Source: Thermoproteota archaeon (GTDB taxonomy: Archaea > Thermoproteota > Methanomethylicia > Methanomethylicales > Methanomethylicaceae). From it: a DNA stretch of 45,568 nucleotides. The translations under genes were made by a program, and so were the position numbers. Positions 34,832-43,287 of the stretch are shown in pieces. Below the pieces are notes generated by a model that worked only from the letters and a program-made list of their open reading frames with translations, did no database searches and was not told the origin of the DNA. Positions within the stretch are counted from its first letter, which is position 1. Each line of letters starts with the position of its first letter. The stretch spans positions 1-45,568 of the forward strand of contig JARXPE010000009.1 in assembly GCA_029887795.1 (NCBI GenBank), in the 5' to 3' direction.

Positions 34832-34924
34832 CTTTGCTTTGGAATGGCTTCTAAAAATAAGTTTAAAACAGAAATTAAGAGTTCTATGTCAAAAATTTAA
34901 ACAAATATTAAAGATTTGAGGCAA

Positions 34925-35347
34925 TTAAAACGTGCCCTTAAGTTTCTGGATTCTTCCCTCTCTATCTTTTCCTAGTTTCTCCAAGATTCTTTTTACGTCG
35001 GGCAAGAATGCAAGCTTATTTGATGCGTCTTTGTAAAACTGGGCAGCTTTTTCTTCCAGGTTGATTGCTTTGTTTATGCATTCCTTGAGATCATTTGACG
35101 TTTGGAGATCAACGGCATACGTGTCGGAGTTGAAGCCGGTTATTGTCTCAAGGATCATTTCAGCCACGTTCATTCTACGAGTCTTCTCTATAATTTGCTG
35201 GTTCTTCCTTGATGCTTCAGCGAGAGAGGAGAAGAGATTTTTTAGTTCGCCTTGGGTAGTTTCAGATAGTCTTTTGTAGAAGTCTAAGGATTCGGACTCG
35301 AGTTCGTTGGCAAATTTTAGAATCGCACCAAAAGTTCCAAGCTCCAC
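34925..35347 (-). CDS. Ferritin-like (rubrerythrin-type) protein with degenerate iron site
   Basis: This 140-residue four-helix protein has the rubrerythrin-like repeats ELESESLDFYKRL (residues 15-27) and LEEKAAQFYKDA. However, the usual ExxH motifs are missing: the first half reads EASRKN, with Asn where His is expected, and the second half reads DREGRI. It thus may not hold a normal diiron centre. It starts one base after mmsA ends, so both are co-transcribed on the minus strand. Function is unclear. Confidence 0.75.
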   Translation of the reverse strand: MELGTFGAILKFANELESESLDFYKRLSETTQGELKNLFSSLAEASRKNQQIIEKTRRMNVAEMILETITGFNSDTYAVDLQTSNDLKECINKAINLEEKAAQFYKDASNKLAFLPDVKRILEKLGKDREGRIQKLKGTF

Positions 35348-35348
35348 C

Positions 35349-36800
35349 TTAGAACCACCTAGTTATTACGACTTTCTTCTGCGTGAAGAACTCAACGCAG
35401 TCCATTCCTTGCGCGTGTAGATCCCCAAAGAAAGAATCCTTCCATCCTGAGAACGGGAAGAAGGCTACCGGAGCGGCGATTCCAAGGTTAATGCCGACAT
35501 TTCCAGCTTCAACTCTGTAAGTAAACTCTCTGGCCCATTTGCCGTTCTTTGTGAATATTGAGGATGCGTTGCCATAAGGTAGCTTATTAATTAGCTCAAT
35601 TGCCTCATCTAGTGTGTTAACTCTCATTATGCCCATCACTGGACCAAATATCTCTTCTTTTGCAATCGTCATCTCTGGGGTGACTTCGTCAAATATTGTG
35701 GGTCCAATAAAGTATCCATTTGGATATTTCGGCACTTTGATGTTCCTACCATCAAGTAATAATTTTGCTCCTTCTTCAACGCCCTTATTTATGTAGTACA
35801 GAACTTTTTCATATTGCTCTTTAAATGCCAAAGGACCCATTTGGACACCTTCGTCGAGACCATACCCCACTTTTATCTTGGATGCAGCTTCCACCAGCGC
35901 CTTCTTTAAAGGCTCATAAATTTCCCCTACTGCAACGAATATCGAGCCGGCAAGGCACCTTTGACCTGTACAACCACATGCAGACGTTATTAAAGCAGGA
36001 ATCGTGCCCTTTAGGTCGGCGTCAGGCATAATTACTAAATAATTCTTCGCACCTCCTTGGCATTGAGCGCGCTTTCCAGTCTCAGCAGCCTTCTTGTAGA
36101 CGTGCAGTGCAACTGGGGTCGAACCGACGAAGGATACAGCTTTTACATCTCTATTCTCCAGCAAGGCATTTGAGACCTCTCTACTCCCGTTGACAAGGTT
36201 TATTACACCAGGAGGGAAGCCGACCTCGTCAACCAATTCCATTATCCTTTTCATGGTAAGAGGCACTTGGCTTGAGGGTTTAACGATGACAGTGTTTCCA
36301 CAAGCGACAGCGTAAGGTAGGAACCATAGTGGAACCATGGCGGGGAAGTTATAGGGAGCGAGAATGCAGCAAACCCCAAGCGGCTGCCTTATACATATCT
36401 CGTCAATGCCTGGTGCCACATCTTCCGAGTTGTACCCCATCATGAGAGAAGGTATGCCAGCTGCAACTTCAACATTTTCAATTGCGCGCCTTACCTCACC
36501 TCTTGCCTCATCAAGAACCTTTCCATGCTCTTTGACAACGATCTCAGAGATCTCTTCAAAATGTGCTTCAAGCAAATTCCTCAATTCGAAAAGGTATCTA
36601 GCCCTAGTTAATGGGGGGGTAGATCTCCATTCCCAAAATGCCTCTTTGGCAGCCTTTACAGCATCGTCTACATCCTCTTTTGTAGAGAGTGGCACCTTGG
36701 CAAGAACTTCTAACGTTGCTGGATTTACCACGTCGAGTGTTTTGGTGCCTTTTGACTCGACCCACTCGCCGTTAATGTAGTTTTTCAGTACCTCTACCAT
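35349..36800 (-). CDS. mmsA: CoA-acylating methylmalonate-semialdehyde dehydrogenase
   Basis: This aldehyde dehydrogenase (about 483 residues) has NGEWVES at the start, NFPAMVPLWFLPYA, the catalytic Cys in GCTGQRCLAG (near residue 282), and QGGAKNY in place of the usual ELGGK. The last substitution is typical of MmsA, which oxidises methylmalonate or malonate semialdehyde to propionyl- or acetyl-CoA in valine, pyrimidine or inositol breakdown. I prefer the ATG at 36800, because GGTGAT lies just upstream; the frame is open to a TTG at 36812. It shares a divergent promoter region with the DUF296 gene. Confidence 0.9.
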   Translation of the reverse strand: MVEVLKNYINGEWVESKGTKTLDVVNPATLEVLAKVPLSTKEDVDDAVKAAKEAFWEWRSTPPLTRARYLFELRNLLEAHFEEISEIVVKEHGKVLDEARGEVRRAIENVEVAAGIPSLMMGYNSEDVAPGIDEICIRQPLGVCCILAPYNFPAMVPLWFLPYAVACGNTVIVKPSSQVPLTMKRIMELVDEVGFPPGVINLVNGSREVSNALLENRDVKAVSFVGSTPVALHVYKKAAETGKRAQCQGGAKNYLVIMPDADLKGTIPALITSACGCTGQRCLAGSIFVAVGEIYEPLKKALVEAASKIKVGYGLDEGVQMGPLAFKEQYEKVLYYINKGVEEGAKLLLDGRNIKVPKYPNGYFIGPTIFDEVTPEMTIAKEEIFGPVMGIMRVNTLDEAIELINKLPYGNASSIFTKNGKWAREFTYRVEAGNVGINLGIAAPVAFFPFSGWKDSFFGDLHAQGMDCVEFFTQKKVVITRWF

Positions 36801-36867
36801 TTCCATCACCAATTTATCGATAGTGAAGCTCGGTAACTTTACTTTTTGAATAGGTTTTAGTATTTAA

Positions 36868-36906
36868 AGTTTTGTCACAATATACATACAATATAATGAC
36901 AAAACT
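36868..36906. promoter_or_regulatory. 10-bp inverted repeat between mmsA and DUF296 gene
   Basis: AGTTTTGTCA (36868-36877) and TGACAAAACT (36897-36906) are perfect inverted repeats 19 bases apart. The spacer is AT-rich (ATATACATACAATATAA) and lies between the two divergent genes, overlapping likely TATA regions. This is a strong operator candidate for a dimeric regulator. Confidence 0.55.
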
Positions 36907-36952
36907 ACTTAATAATTTTTGATAAATTATTACGGCAAAAAATTAAGGAGCT

Positions 36953-37414
36953 TTGAATATAGTATCTTATGGAGGTCTGGTTTTGGAAGTAAAAAAGTCT
37001 GGCAAGGAGCTTGTTGTTTTGCTTGAGGAGGGAGATGAGGTAATTTCATCGTTGGAGGAAGCATGTTCATTGGAAGGGTTAAAATATGGCACCATACTAT
37101 CATGTGTTGGGGCGCTAAAAAGCTCTCGACTCATAATCCGGAAGGGCCTAGAGAAGACGATATTCCAACATCTAGAGGTCGTTGGAAATGGGAATGTCTC
37201 GCTTTACAACGGTAAGCCTTTTGTGCACTTACATTTGGCTGCTGGGGGCGAATCGGGTAGTTGGGTCGGGCATTTGCTAGAGGGGATCGTTGATGTCTTC
37301 TGCGAAGTGATAATTGTAGAAAATGAAGTTTGTATGGTTCGTGAGTATGATAAGGCATTATTAGAAAAAGGGGTTACAGTTCCTTATAAACTAAGACTCG
37401 GTGAAAAAAATTGA
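36953..37414 (+). CDS. PPC/DUF296-domain protein
   Basis: This 153-residue protein has the DUF296 (PPC) fold: GTILSCVGALKSSRLI, the histidine-rich core FVHLHLAAG, and VGHLLEGIVDVFCEVII. Stand-alone archaeal and bacterial PPC proteins form trimers with a conserved His metal site; the function is unknown. The TTG start has AAGGAG as SD. It overlaps the next gene by 4 bases and is divergent from mmsA. Confidence 0.85.
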   Translation: MNIVSYGGLVLEVKKSGKELVVLLEEGDEVISSLEEACSLEGLKYGTILSCVGALKSSRLIIRKGLEKTIFQHLEVVGNGNVSLYNGKPFVHLHLAAGGESGSWVGHLLEGIVDVFCEVIIVENEVCMVREYDKALLEKGVTVPYKLRLGEKN

Positions 37415-37851
37415 CTGTGCTGTCAGATGCAGACATACTCAAATACATAAATGAGGGGCTACTCAGAATTGAACCATTTGTTTTGGATTGCATGTCCCCT
37501 TCTGGTTATGACCTTAGGTCCGGAATTTCAATAGATGTTGAACCAAAGACTACGGTTTTGATTCACACCTTAGAGACCGTAGAATTGTCCTCCTCGATAT
37601 GCGGGCATATATTCATCAGGTCTTCATTTGCGAGGGAGGGCATCTTTGGGAGTTTTGCGTTTGTCGACCCGGGGTTCAAGGGACAACTGACGCTATCACT
37701 TTCTAATCTCGGAGATGCGACGGTAAAGATATTTGCAGGTGAAAAGGTGGCACAGATAGTCTTCATGAAACTTCTCACACCTTCGGTTCGACCTTATGGA
37801 GGTAGATACCAAAACAGTAGCGGTGTAGTAAAGAGCAAGAGAAATTTTTAA
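37411..37851 (+). CDS. dcd: dUTPase/dCTP deaminase-family protein lacking the deaminase Glu
   Basis: This 146-residue protein belongs to the trimeric dUTPase/Dcd family: SGYDLRSG, IFIRSSFAREGIFG and FVDPGFKGQLTL. In dCTP deaminases the last motif continues with a catalytic Glu (LEF/LEL in homologues); here it is Ser96 (TLSLSN). The Arg of SSFAREG and the Asp of VDPG remain. It may act as a dUTPase only or have another role. The TTG start overlaps the DUF296 stop. Confidence 0.78.
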   Translation: MTVLSDADILKYINEGLLRIEPFVLDCMSPSGYDLRSGISIDVEPKTTVLIHTLETVELSSSICGHIFIRSSFAREGIFGSFAFVDPGFKGQLTLSLSNLGDATVKIFAGEKVAQIVFMKLLTPSVRPYGGRYQNSSGVVKSKRNF

Positions 37852-37923
37852 TCAGGCATATAAAAATTAAAATAGCTCCTTTAGGAAAAGTGATATGAGT
37901 GATAGAGAAAGGGATGTTGACAA

Positions 37924-38661
37924 TTGAGCTCTGAAAGTCGGTATGATTCGATAAAATTGCAGATAAGGTCTGTAGAATTTTTGCGACTTGCAAAGGAGGT
38001 ATACAGCTATCAAGAATTGATGAAACTCACCGGGATACCAATAACTGTGTTAAACAGGTATGTCAAGGGGCACATACTTCCCAGCCCTGAGAGGGCGACA
38101 TCCATTTTATCAAAACTAGAGAAGGGCTATGATGTCACTAGGCATATTAAAGAGAAATTGGGATTCGATAAGGGAGGCTTTCTGGATAATACTAGGATAG
38201 TAGGAGACACGTTATTACTCCGATTTATAGCAAACCACGTCGTGCAGATGCTCGCAGGAAGGAGGGTTAGCAAAGTCTTAACAGTCGCGGTGGACGGCAT
38301 CCCATTGGCAGTCCATATAGCCGATGCTTTTGGTGTGCCATTCATGTATGCTAAGAAGGACAAGGAGATAGGAGTCACGAGTTTTATAGAGGAAACCTAC
38401 ACAGTCTCCAGGGCAGGTATACAAGTTTCTCTATATTTGCCTAAAGGTAGCATAGAGAGAAGAGACAGCGTATTGATTACTGATGATGTAGTGCGATCGG
38501 GCGAGCAGCTTAAGGCGCTTGTAAATATGGTCAAAAAAGGCGGGGCCGAGATCGCAGGAATTTTTGTGCTAATTGCCGTCGGTGAGAGGTGGAAGAAAGA
38601 AGTAGACGAATCCTCTGAATATGCGATTCATTCCCTAGTGACCCTGCCTGAGCAAGAGTGA
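37924..38661 (+). CDS. GfcR-like regulator (HTH plus PRPP-binding PyrE-like domain)
   Basis: This 245-residue protein joins an N-terminal helix-turn-helix (about residues 20-60, YSYQELMKLTGIPITVLNRYV) to a phosphoribosyltransferase-like domain with the PRPP motif VLITDDVVRSGEQ near 180-192 and VDGIPLAVHIADAFGVP. This matches archaeal GfcR-type regulators, which in haloarchaea control sugar catabolism. The target here is unknown; nucleotide genes are neighbours. The start is TTG, 72 nt after dcd. The 3' end overlaps mtnA by 27 bases. Confidence 0.82.
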   Translation: MSSESRYDSIKLQIRSVEFLRLAKEVYSYQELMKLTGIPITVLNRYVKGHILPSPERATSILSKLEKGYDVTRHIKEKLGFDKGGFLDNTRIVGDTLLLRFIANHVVQMLAGRRVSKVLTVAVDGIPLAVHIADAFGVPFMYAKKDKEIGVTSFIEETYTVSRAGIQVSLYLPKGSIERRDSVLITDDVVRSGEQLKALVNMVKKGGAEIAGIFVLIAVGERWKKEVDESSEYAIHSLVTLPEQE

Positions 38662-39660
38662 GAAGTCGTAGGGCGGGCGTACCACACCCTTATCCGTTAT
38701 GATCGCATCGACAAGCCCTCCTGGAGTCATGTCAAATGCAGGGTTTAAGGCTTCTACACCCTCAGGGGCTATTCGGGTGTTATTGATGTAAAGGACTTCA
38801 TTTTGATCCCTCTCCTCAATTATAACATTGTCCGGGGTTACATTGAGGTCAATGGTTGAAATTGGAGCAGCTACATAAAACGGTAGATCATGTGCTCTTG
38901 CCAAGATTGCGAGACTATAAGTGCCAATTTTATTAAAGACATATCCATATCTAGTAATCCTATCCGCTCCAACTATGACTTTATCGATTAAGCCTTTTTG
39001 CATCAAGTGTCCTGCCATGTTGTCTGTTATCAGCTTGAATGGGATCCCTTCAATCTTAAGTTCAAAAGCAGTTAGTCTAGCTCCCTGAAGCATCGGTCTT
39101 GTTTCTGATGCGTAGACAAATATTTTCTTCCCAGATTCATGTGCTGCTCTGATTACCCCAAGCGCGGTTCCATACTCAACACATGCCAAACCTCCGGCAT
39201 TGCAATGTGTGAGAATGCGATCGCCATCTGAAATCAATTCTGCTCCGAATTTGCCTATTGCCCGGCATGCTGCTACGTCCTCTTCGGATATTTTGATAGC
39301 CTCTTCGATTACATTCTTAACAATTTCGGAAGGGGAGTCGGCACTACTCCAAGCTGCCCTCATGCGCTCTAATGCCCAAAACAGGTTTCTAGCAGTAGGT
39401 CGCGTTCTCAGTATGCGATGCCAAGCCTTATTGAGCTCTATTCTTATTTCTTCAAGCGAGCCACTGGCTACCTTCTTAGCCGCTAGCGCTATTCCCATTG
39501 CTGCTGCAACACCTATTGCAGGAGCACCTCTTATTTCCATTCTTTCTATGGCAATTGCAATTCGCTCATAATCCTCGCATTTTATGATAGTTAGTTGGTG
39601 TGGTAGTTTGGTCTGATCGATTATGTATACACCATCTTCTTTCCACTCAATAGTTTTCAT
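38635..39660 (-). CDS. mtnA: S-methyl-5-thioribose-1-phosphate isomerase (MtnA-type)
   Basis: This 341-residue aIF2B-fold enzyme has EIRGAPAIGVAAAMG, THCNAGGLA (with the catalytic Cys), ETRPMLQGARLTAFEL, and VGADRITRYGYVFNKIGTY. These point to MtnA, which isomerises methylthioribose 1-phosphate in methionine salvage, rather than to ribose-1,5-bisphosphate isomerase or aIF2B proper, though the families are close. It follows hycI by a 4-base overlap on the minus strand. Confidence 0.87.
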   Translation of the reverse strand: MKTIEWKEDGVYIIDQTKLPHQLTIIKCEDYERIAIAIERMEIRGAPAIGVAAAMGIALAAKKVASGSLEEIRIELNKAWHRILRTRPTARNLFWALERMRAAWSSADSPSEIVKNVIEEAIKISEEDVAACRAIGKFGAELISDGDRILTHCNAGGLACVEYGTALGVIRAAHESGKKIFVYASETRPMLQGARLTAFELKIEGIPFKLITDNMAGHLMQKGLIDKVIVGADRITRYGYVFNKIGTYSLAILARAHDLPFYVAAPISTIDLNVTPDNVIIEERDQNEVLYINNTRIAPEGVEALNPAFDMTPGGLVDAIITDKGVVRPPYDFSLLLRQGH

Positions 39661-40145
39661 AAGCTACACCCCAACACCTTTACCATGATATTTACCAAAG
39701 AATTTACCCCTCTATCAACTGGACGGGTTAATTTTTTCCCAAATTCAAGAGATTTTGGCTGAATGCCTATAAGCATAATTTTGACATTAGGAATCCCTTC
39801 CTTCAGAATGCGGAAGAGGATTTGTAAGGATTGTTTGTGGGTGGAGATCGAGCCAGTACACATTTCGTCTTCATTTATGATGGCGTAGGTACCGGGATCT
39901 TTACCCATTTCTACAGCATCAAAGAATATAATGTGCGTTGGTTTTAACCTTTTTATCGTACCTGTAAAGTTTTCTGGAACAGTCCCGCAGTCCATAAGGA
40001 TCGCTTTTTTTACTTTTTTTCGTTTAAGTCTCGATATGACCATTAGTCCTGCGGCATCATCCTTTCTGAGTCTGTTGCCGATACCAATTAACAAGAGGTT
40101 TTCTGCACCATTCAGAAATGCTAATAAGAGGTTTTCGAGTGTCAT
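39657..40145 (-). CDS. hycI: Hydrogenase maturation protease (HycI/HyaD family)
   Basis: This protein of about 162 residues has LLIGIGNRLRKDDAAGL, the nickel-site aspartate region FFDAVEMGKDPGTY, and GTVPENF, which identify a peptidase that trims the C-terminus of [NiFe]-hydrogenase large subunits. No hydrogenase gene lies in the window. The ATG at 40145 (MTLENLLLAF) fits better than the TTG at 40166. It is divergent from endA. Confidence 0.85.
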   Translation of the reverse strand: MTLENLLLAFLNGAENLLLIGIGNRLRKDDAAGLMVISRLKRKKVKKAILMDCGTVPENFTGTIKRLKPTHIIFFDAVEMGKDPGTYAIINEDEMCTGSISTHKQSLQILFRILKEGIPNVKIMLIGIQPKSLEFGKKLTRPVDRGVNSLVNIMVKVLGCSL

Positions 40146-40178
40146 ATAGTTAACACATTTTTCCAATATGATTTAAAG

Positions 40179-40712
40179 GTGTTCATATTGTCTACCCTTC
40201 CAAAATTGACGCTGATCCAAGATAAGGTCATTCTATCAGGATCAGAAGCGGAAGCTCTTCATCAACAAGGTTTTTTTGGAGAGTGGGAAGGAGGGCGTTT
40301 GACTTTATTGGATGTTGAGGCTTTATTTCTTGTTGAGAGGGAGAAGATCAGCGTATCGGATTCTACCGGAAAAATTATGACTTTTCCCGAGTTGGTCGAA
40401 TACTTTTCAAAGGAGGATCCAGATTTCTGGTTACGTTATCTGCTTTACTCTGACTTGCGTCGTAGAGGCTACGTGGTTAAGCCAGGTTATGGTCCGAAGT
40501 TAGAATTCAGAGTGTACAGGCGTGGAGCTGTCGTGGGAAAAGAGCCGGCGAAATATTTGGTATACGGATTGGTTGAGGGTAAAACAATTAGTTTGTCAGA
40601 GTTGAGAGCCATTTCCAACACTGCAAAGCTATCTAAGAAGGATCTAGTGTTAGCAGTGATAGACCGACAAGGAGAGATAACTTACTATGATGCTACAGAA
40701 ATTACGTTCTGA
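40179..40712 (+). CDS. endA: tRNA-splicing endonuclease subunit, catalytic His missing
   Basis: This 177-residue EndA-family protein has the C-terminal nuclease fold: RRGYVVKPGYGPKLEFRVYRRG with Tyr113, and KKDLVLAVID with Lys153/154. In catalytic subunits the segment after the Tyr reads H-x-x-[YF]-L-V; here the His position is Pro123 (KEPAKYLV). So it keeps the Tyr and Lys but not the His. It may be the structural partner in a heterotetrameric enzyme, with a second subunit elsewhere, or use another residue. TTG at 40188 is an alternative start (AAGGTG upstream). It overlaps the UbiA-type gene. Confidence 0.85.
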   Translation: MFILSTLPKLTLIQDKVILSGSEAEALHQQGFFGEWEGGRLTLLDVEALFLVEREKISVSDSTGKIMTFPELVEYFSKEDPDFWLRYLLYSDLRRRGYVVKPGYGPKLEFRVYRRGAVVGKEPAKYLVYGLVEGKTISLSELRAISNTAKLSKKDLVLAVIDRQGEITYYDATEITF

Positions 40713-41673
40713 CCTTGGTGAAAATATCAATAATGTAAGGGGCGGTTCGGATTTGACCAAATATACATCGATTGATACGAGACCAGACGCGTCAAGAGTC
40801 ATAATAACTAAGGAAAACTGCAATTCTGAGAAAATTAAATCGTACATTAAGCTCATTAGACCAGTAAATGCTTTGATGATGGGACTTGCGGTAGTCGTCG
40901 GGGAAGTTGCAATTTTAGGCGATTTGCCTCATATAATCAAAATCGTTTTCGGTTTTTTTGTTTCGTTCTTTTTGACCTCGGCAGCGATGGTGATAAATGA
41001 TATAGTAGACGTTGATGTGGACAGGATAAATGCACCCGAGCGCCCCATACCATCCGGGAGTGTTTCTATAAAATCTGCTAAGCTGTATGCTGCAATTTTG
41101 GCTCTTGCAGGCATACTGTCTGCAGTTCCCCTTTCAGCATACGGCGTTCCTTTGGCAGTAATGACATTCTTGATATCATTAGCATACAACCTTAGAGGTA
41201 AGAAAGCAGGATTTATAGGGAATATGATGGTAGCGTATTGTGTTGCGGTCCCATTTCTTTTTGGCGGATTAGCTGTTGCCGAGACCATAGACATCAAAAT
41301 CGCAGTCTTCTTCTTACTTGCATTCCTTGCAACCACGGGTAGGGAAGTAGTTAAAGGTATAGCGGATATGGATGGGGACCGAACAAAGGGTATCGCAACT
41401 ATAGCGCTATCATGCGGACCGAAAAGAGCAGCCCTTGTTGCGGCGATTCTTTATCTTAGCGCAGTAGCTTTAACGCCAATCCCAACCGTATTTGGAATAT
41501 TGGGTTTGTGGTATACCATAATAGTGGTGGTTGTTGATGTTGGTTTTGTTTACTCCTCAGTAGTCATTTTGAGAAAACAGGACAGAAGAACAGCCATTAG
41601 AGTTAAGGGACAAACTATGATTTGGATGCTTCTTGCGCTGCTAGCTTTCCTATTTGGTGGTATGTTTGCCTAA
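40687..41673 (+). CDS. Digeranylgeranylglyceryl phosphate synthase-type UbiA prenyltransferase
   Basis: This integral membrane prenyltransferase has the UbiA motif NDIVDVDVDRINAPERPIPSG and the second aspartate motif KGIADMDGDRTKGI, with about eight membrane helices beginning at IKLIRPVNALMMG. This is the pattern of archaeal DGGGP synthase, which adds the second geranylgeranyl chain in ether-lipid synthesis, downstream of the mevalonate pathway also in this window. The first ~50 residues from the 40687 start have no known match and overlap endA, so the true start may lie further in. The end overlaps hisS by 24 bases. Confidence 0.87.
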   Translation: MMLQKLRSDLGENINNVRGGSDLTKYTSIDTRPDASRVIITKENCNSEKIKSYIKLIRPVNALMMGLAVVVGEVAILGDLPHIIKIVFGFFVSFFLTSAAMVINDIVDVDVDRINAPERPIPSGSVSIKSAKLYAAILALAGILSAVPLSAYGVPLAVMTFLISLAYNLRGKKAGFIGNMMVAYCVAVPFLFGGLAVAETIDIKIAVFFLLAFLATTGREVVKGIADMDGDRTKGIATIALSCGPKRAALVAAILYLSAVALTPIPTVFGILGLWYTIIVVVVDVGFVYSSVVILRKQDRRTAIRVKGQTMIWMLLALLAFLFGGMFA

Positions 41674-42951
41674 AATTGTAAAAGGCACATCCTCAAATTT
41701 TACCGAGAATTCCTTCTTGTTTGCCATGTCCCTGAGTTTAAAGACGCCTGTCTGCAGTTCTTCAGGACCCACTATTAGCACATATGGGATCTTTTTTGAA
41801 TTTGCATATTCCAATTGTCGTCCTAGCTTTCGTCCCATTAGGTCGGTTTCTGCGACTATTCCTTGTTTTATGAGGCGTTCGCGCAACCTTATAGCGTCGG
41901 GCAAGACCTCTGCGCTAGTATTTGCAATGAATATTACTGTTTCAGAAGGGCTTAGGACTTTTCTTATTCGCTGGTTCAAGACCTCATAGAGTCGCTCAAT
42001 GCCAAGGGAAATTCCCGTTGCGGGGGTGGGACCCCCACCAAACTTTTCTATGAGAGAGTCATAGCGCCCTCCACCAGCGACACTTCCGATCTGTGCATCT
42101 TTGACCTTAATTTCAAATACAGGACCGGTGTAATAATCCAACCCCCTCACTAGGCTGAAGTCGACTTTCAATAAACCCTCCAGATCATAAGGCTCAGATA
42201 GTTCTATCATGCGCCGGAGCTCCTCAACACCTTCCTTGATCAGTTTGGATGATCCAAATTTCCCTTCCGCATGATCCAATGCTTCCGATCCTTGATTATG
42301 GATGAATGATAGAATTTCGCATATTACCTCAGTATTCAAACCAATTTTTTCGAGCTCTTTTGAAACATTTTCTTCTCCTATCTTCTCTATTTTATCGAGC
42401 GTTCGAAACACCCTCATTGAGACTTCTGGTGGAATGGCTAAGGATTCCATCATGCCCTCGAGGATTTTTCGATTATTAATCCTAACTTCAAACCCTTCAA
42501 GCTCAAGCGATTTTAGAGCGTCCACTGCGGTGGATATACACTCCATGTCTGCTTCCATCCTAGCAGAGCCAACTATATCGATATCTGCCTGAAGAAACTC
42601 TCTTAACCTACCACTTTGGGGCTCTTCATAACGCCAAACCTTGGAGATACAATACCTCTTGAAAGGTTTTACCAAGTTTGGATTGCTTGCCACGACTCTA
42701 GCCAAGGGCACGGTGAGATCAAAACGCAGACCTATCCATCGCCCGCCCTTGTCTTGGAATTTATAGATCTGGCGCTCAACTTCTTCACCACCCTTGGCGG
42801 AGAGGACCTCCCATAGCTCAATGGCAGGTGTGTCCATCTCCTCAAAACCATGCAACTCAAAGGTGTCCTTGATCTTTCTTATTATGTATTGTCTTACTCG
42901 CATCTCGTCTGGAAGAAAGTCTTTTGTTCCGCGTGGTCTGCCAAACTTCAT
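41650..42951 (-). CDS. hisS: Histidyl-tRNA synthetase
   Basis: This 433-residue class II synthetase has the N-terminal GRPRGTKDFLPDE, motif 2 region RYCISKVWRYEEPQSGRLREFLQADIDI, the His-specific VRGLDYYTGPVFEI, and GGGRYDSL. It ends with an anticodon-binding domain (SLGIERLYEVL onward to LIVGPEELQTG). The ATG at 42951 has TTGAGGTA as SD; the TTG at 42966 is less likely. Convergent with the UbiA gene. Confidence 0.95.
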   Translation of the reverse strand: MKFGRPRGTKDFLPDEMRVRQYIIRKIKDTFELHGFEEMDTPAIELWEVLSAKGGEEVERQIYKFQDKGGRWIGLRFDLTVPLARVVASNPNLVKPFKRYCISKVWRYEEPQSGRLREFLQADIDIVGSARMEADMECISTAVDALKSLELEGFEVRINNRKILEGMMESLAIPPEVSMRVFRTLDKIEKIGEENVSKELEKIGLNTEVICEILSFIHNQGSEALDHAEGKFGSSKLIKEGVEELRRMIELSEPYDLEGLLKVDFSLVRGLDYYTGPVFEIKVKDAQIGSVAGGGRYDSLIEKFGGGPTPATGISLGIERLYEVLNQRIRKVLSPSETVIFIANTSAEVLPDAIRLRERLIKQGIVAETDLMGRKLGRQLEYANSKKIPYVLIVGPEELQTGVFKLRDMANKKEFSVKFEDVPFTILGKHTTK

Positions 42952-43083
42952 CTCAAAGTACCTCAAGCCAATTTTTAACTAAACCATTAATAATGGTTTT
43001 GGACGGTTATGCATGTTAAAAGCCTTTATTATCAAAAAATTCTGCCGATAGTGTTAAAAGGTAGTCCTTAATCCCCTTTAATG

Positions 43084-43172
43084 GGGCCCGTAGCTCAGTA
43101 CGGTAGAGCAGCGGGCTTTTAAATGAAAATGAAGACACCCGTTGGTCTCGGGTTCAAATCCCGACGGGCCCG
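43084..43172 (+). tRNA. tRNA-Lys (TTT) with a 15-nt intron
   Basis: Acceptor GGGCCCG/CGGGCCC, D arm GCTCAGTACGGTAGAGC, anticodon stem GCGGG/CCCGT, anticodon TTT. The intron is at the canonical site after position 37, 43122-43136. The mature length is 74 nt. The discriminator is G and CCA is encoded at 43173-43175. A TTAAAAGG element lies about 30 nt upstream. Confidence 0.95.
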
Positions 43173-43287
43173 CCATTTAATTTATAGTAGCTTTGATTAC
43201 CTAGCATAATGTAATAGTGCATAATAGATAGTTTTCAATTGTGACCATTCGCCTGGCGTTGTCTTAATAATGTTAAGAGGGTAAAAA

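Noticed and set aside
38635-39660. aIF2B or ribose-1,5-bisphosphate isomerase as the identity of the MtnA-like protein
   Set aside because: The EIRGAPAIG, THCNAGGLA and ETRPMLQGARLTA motifs fit MtnA best, although the families are close and biochemical proof is lacking.
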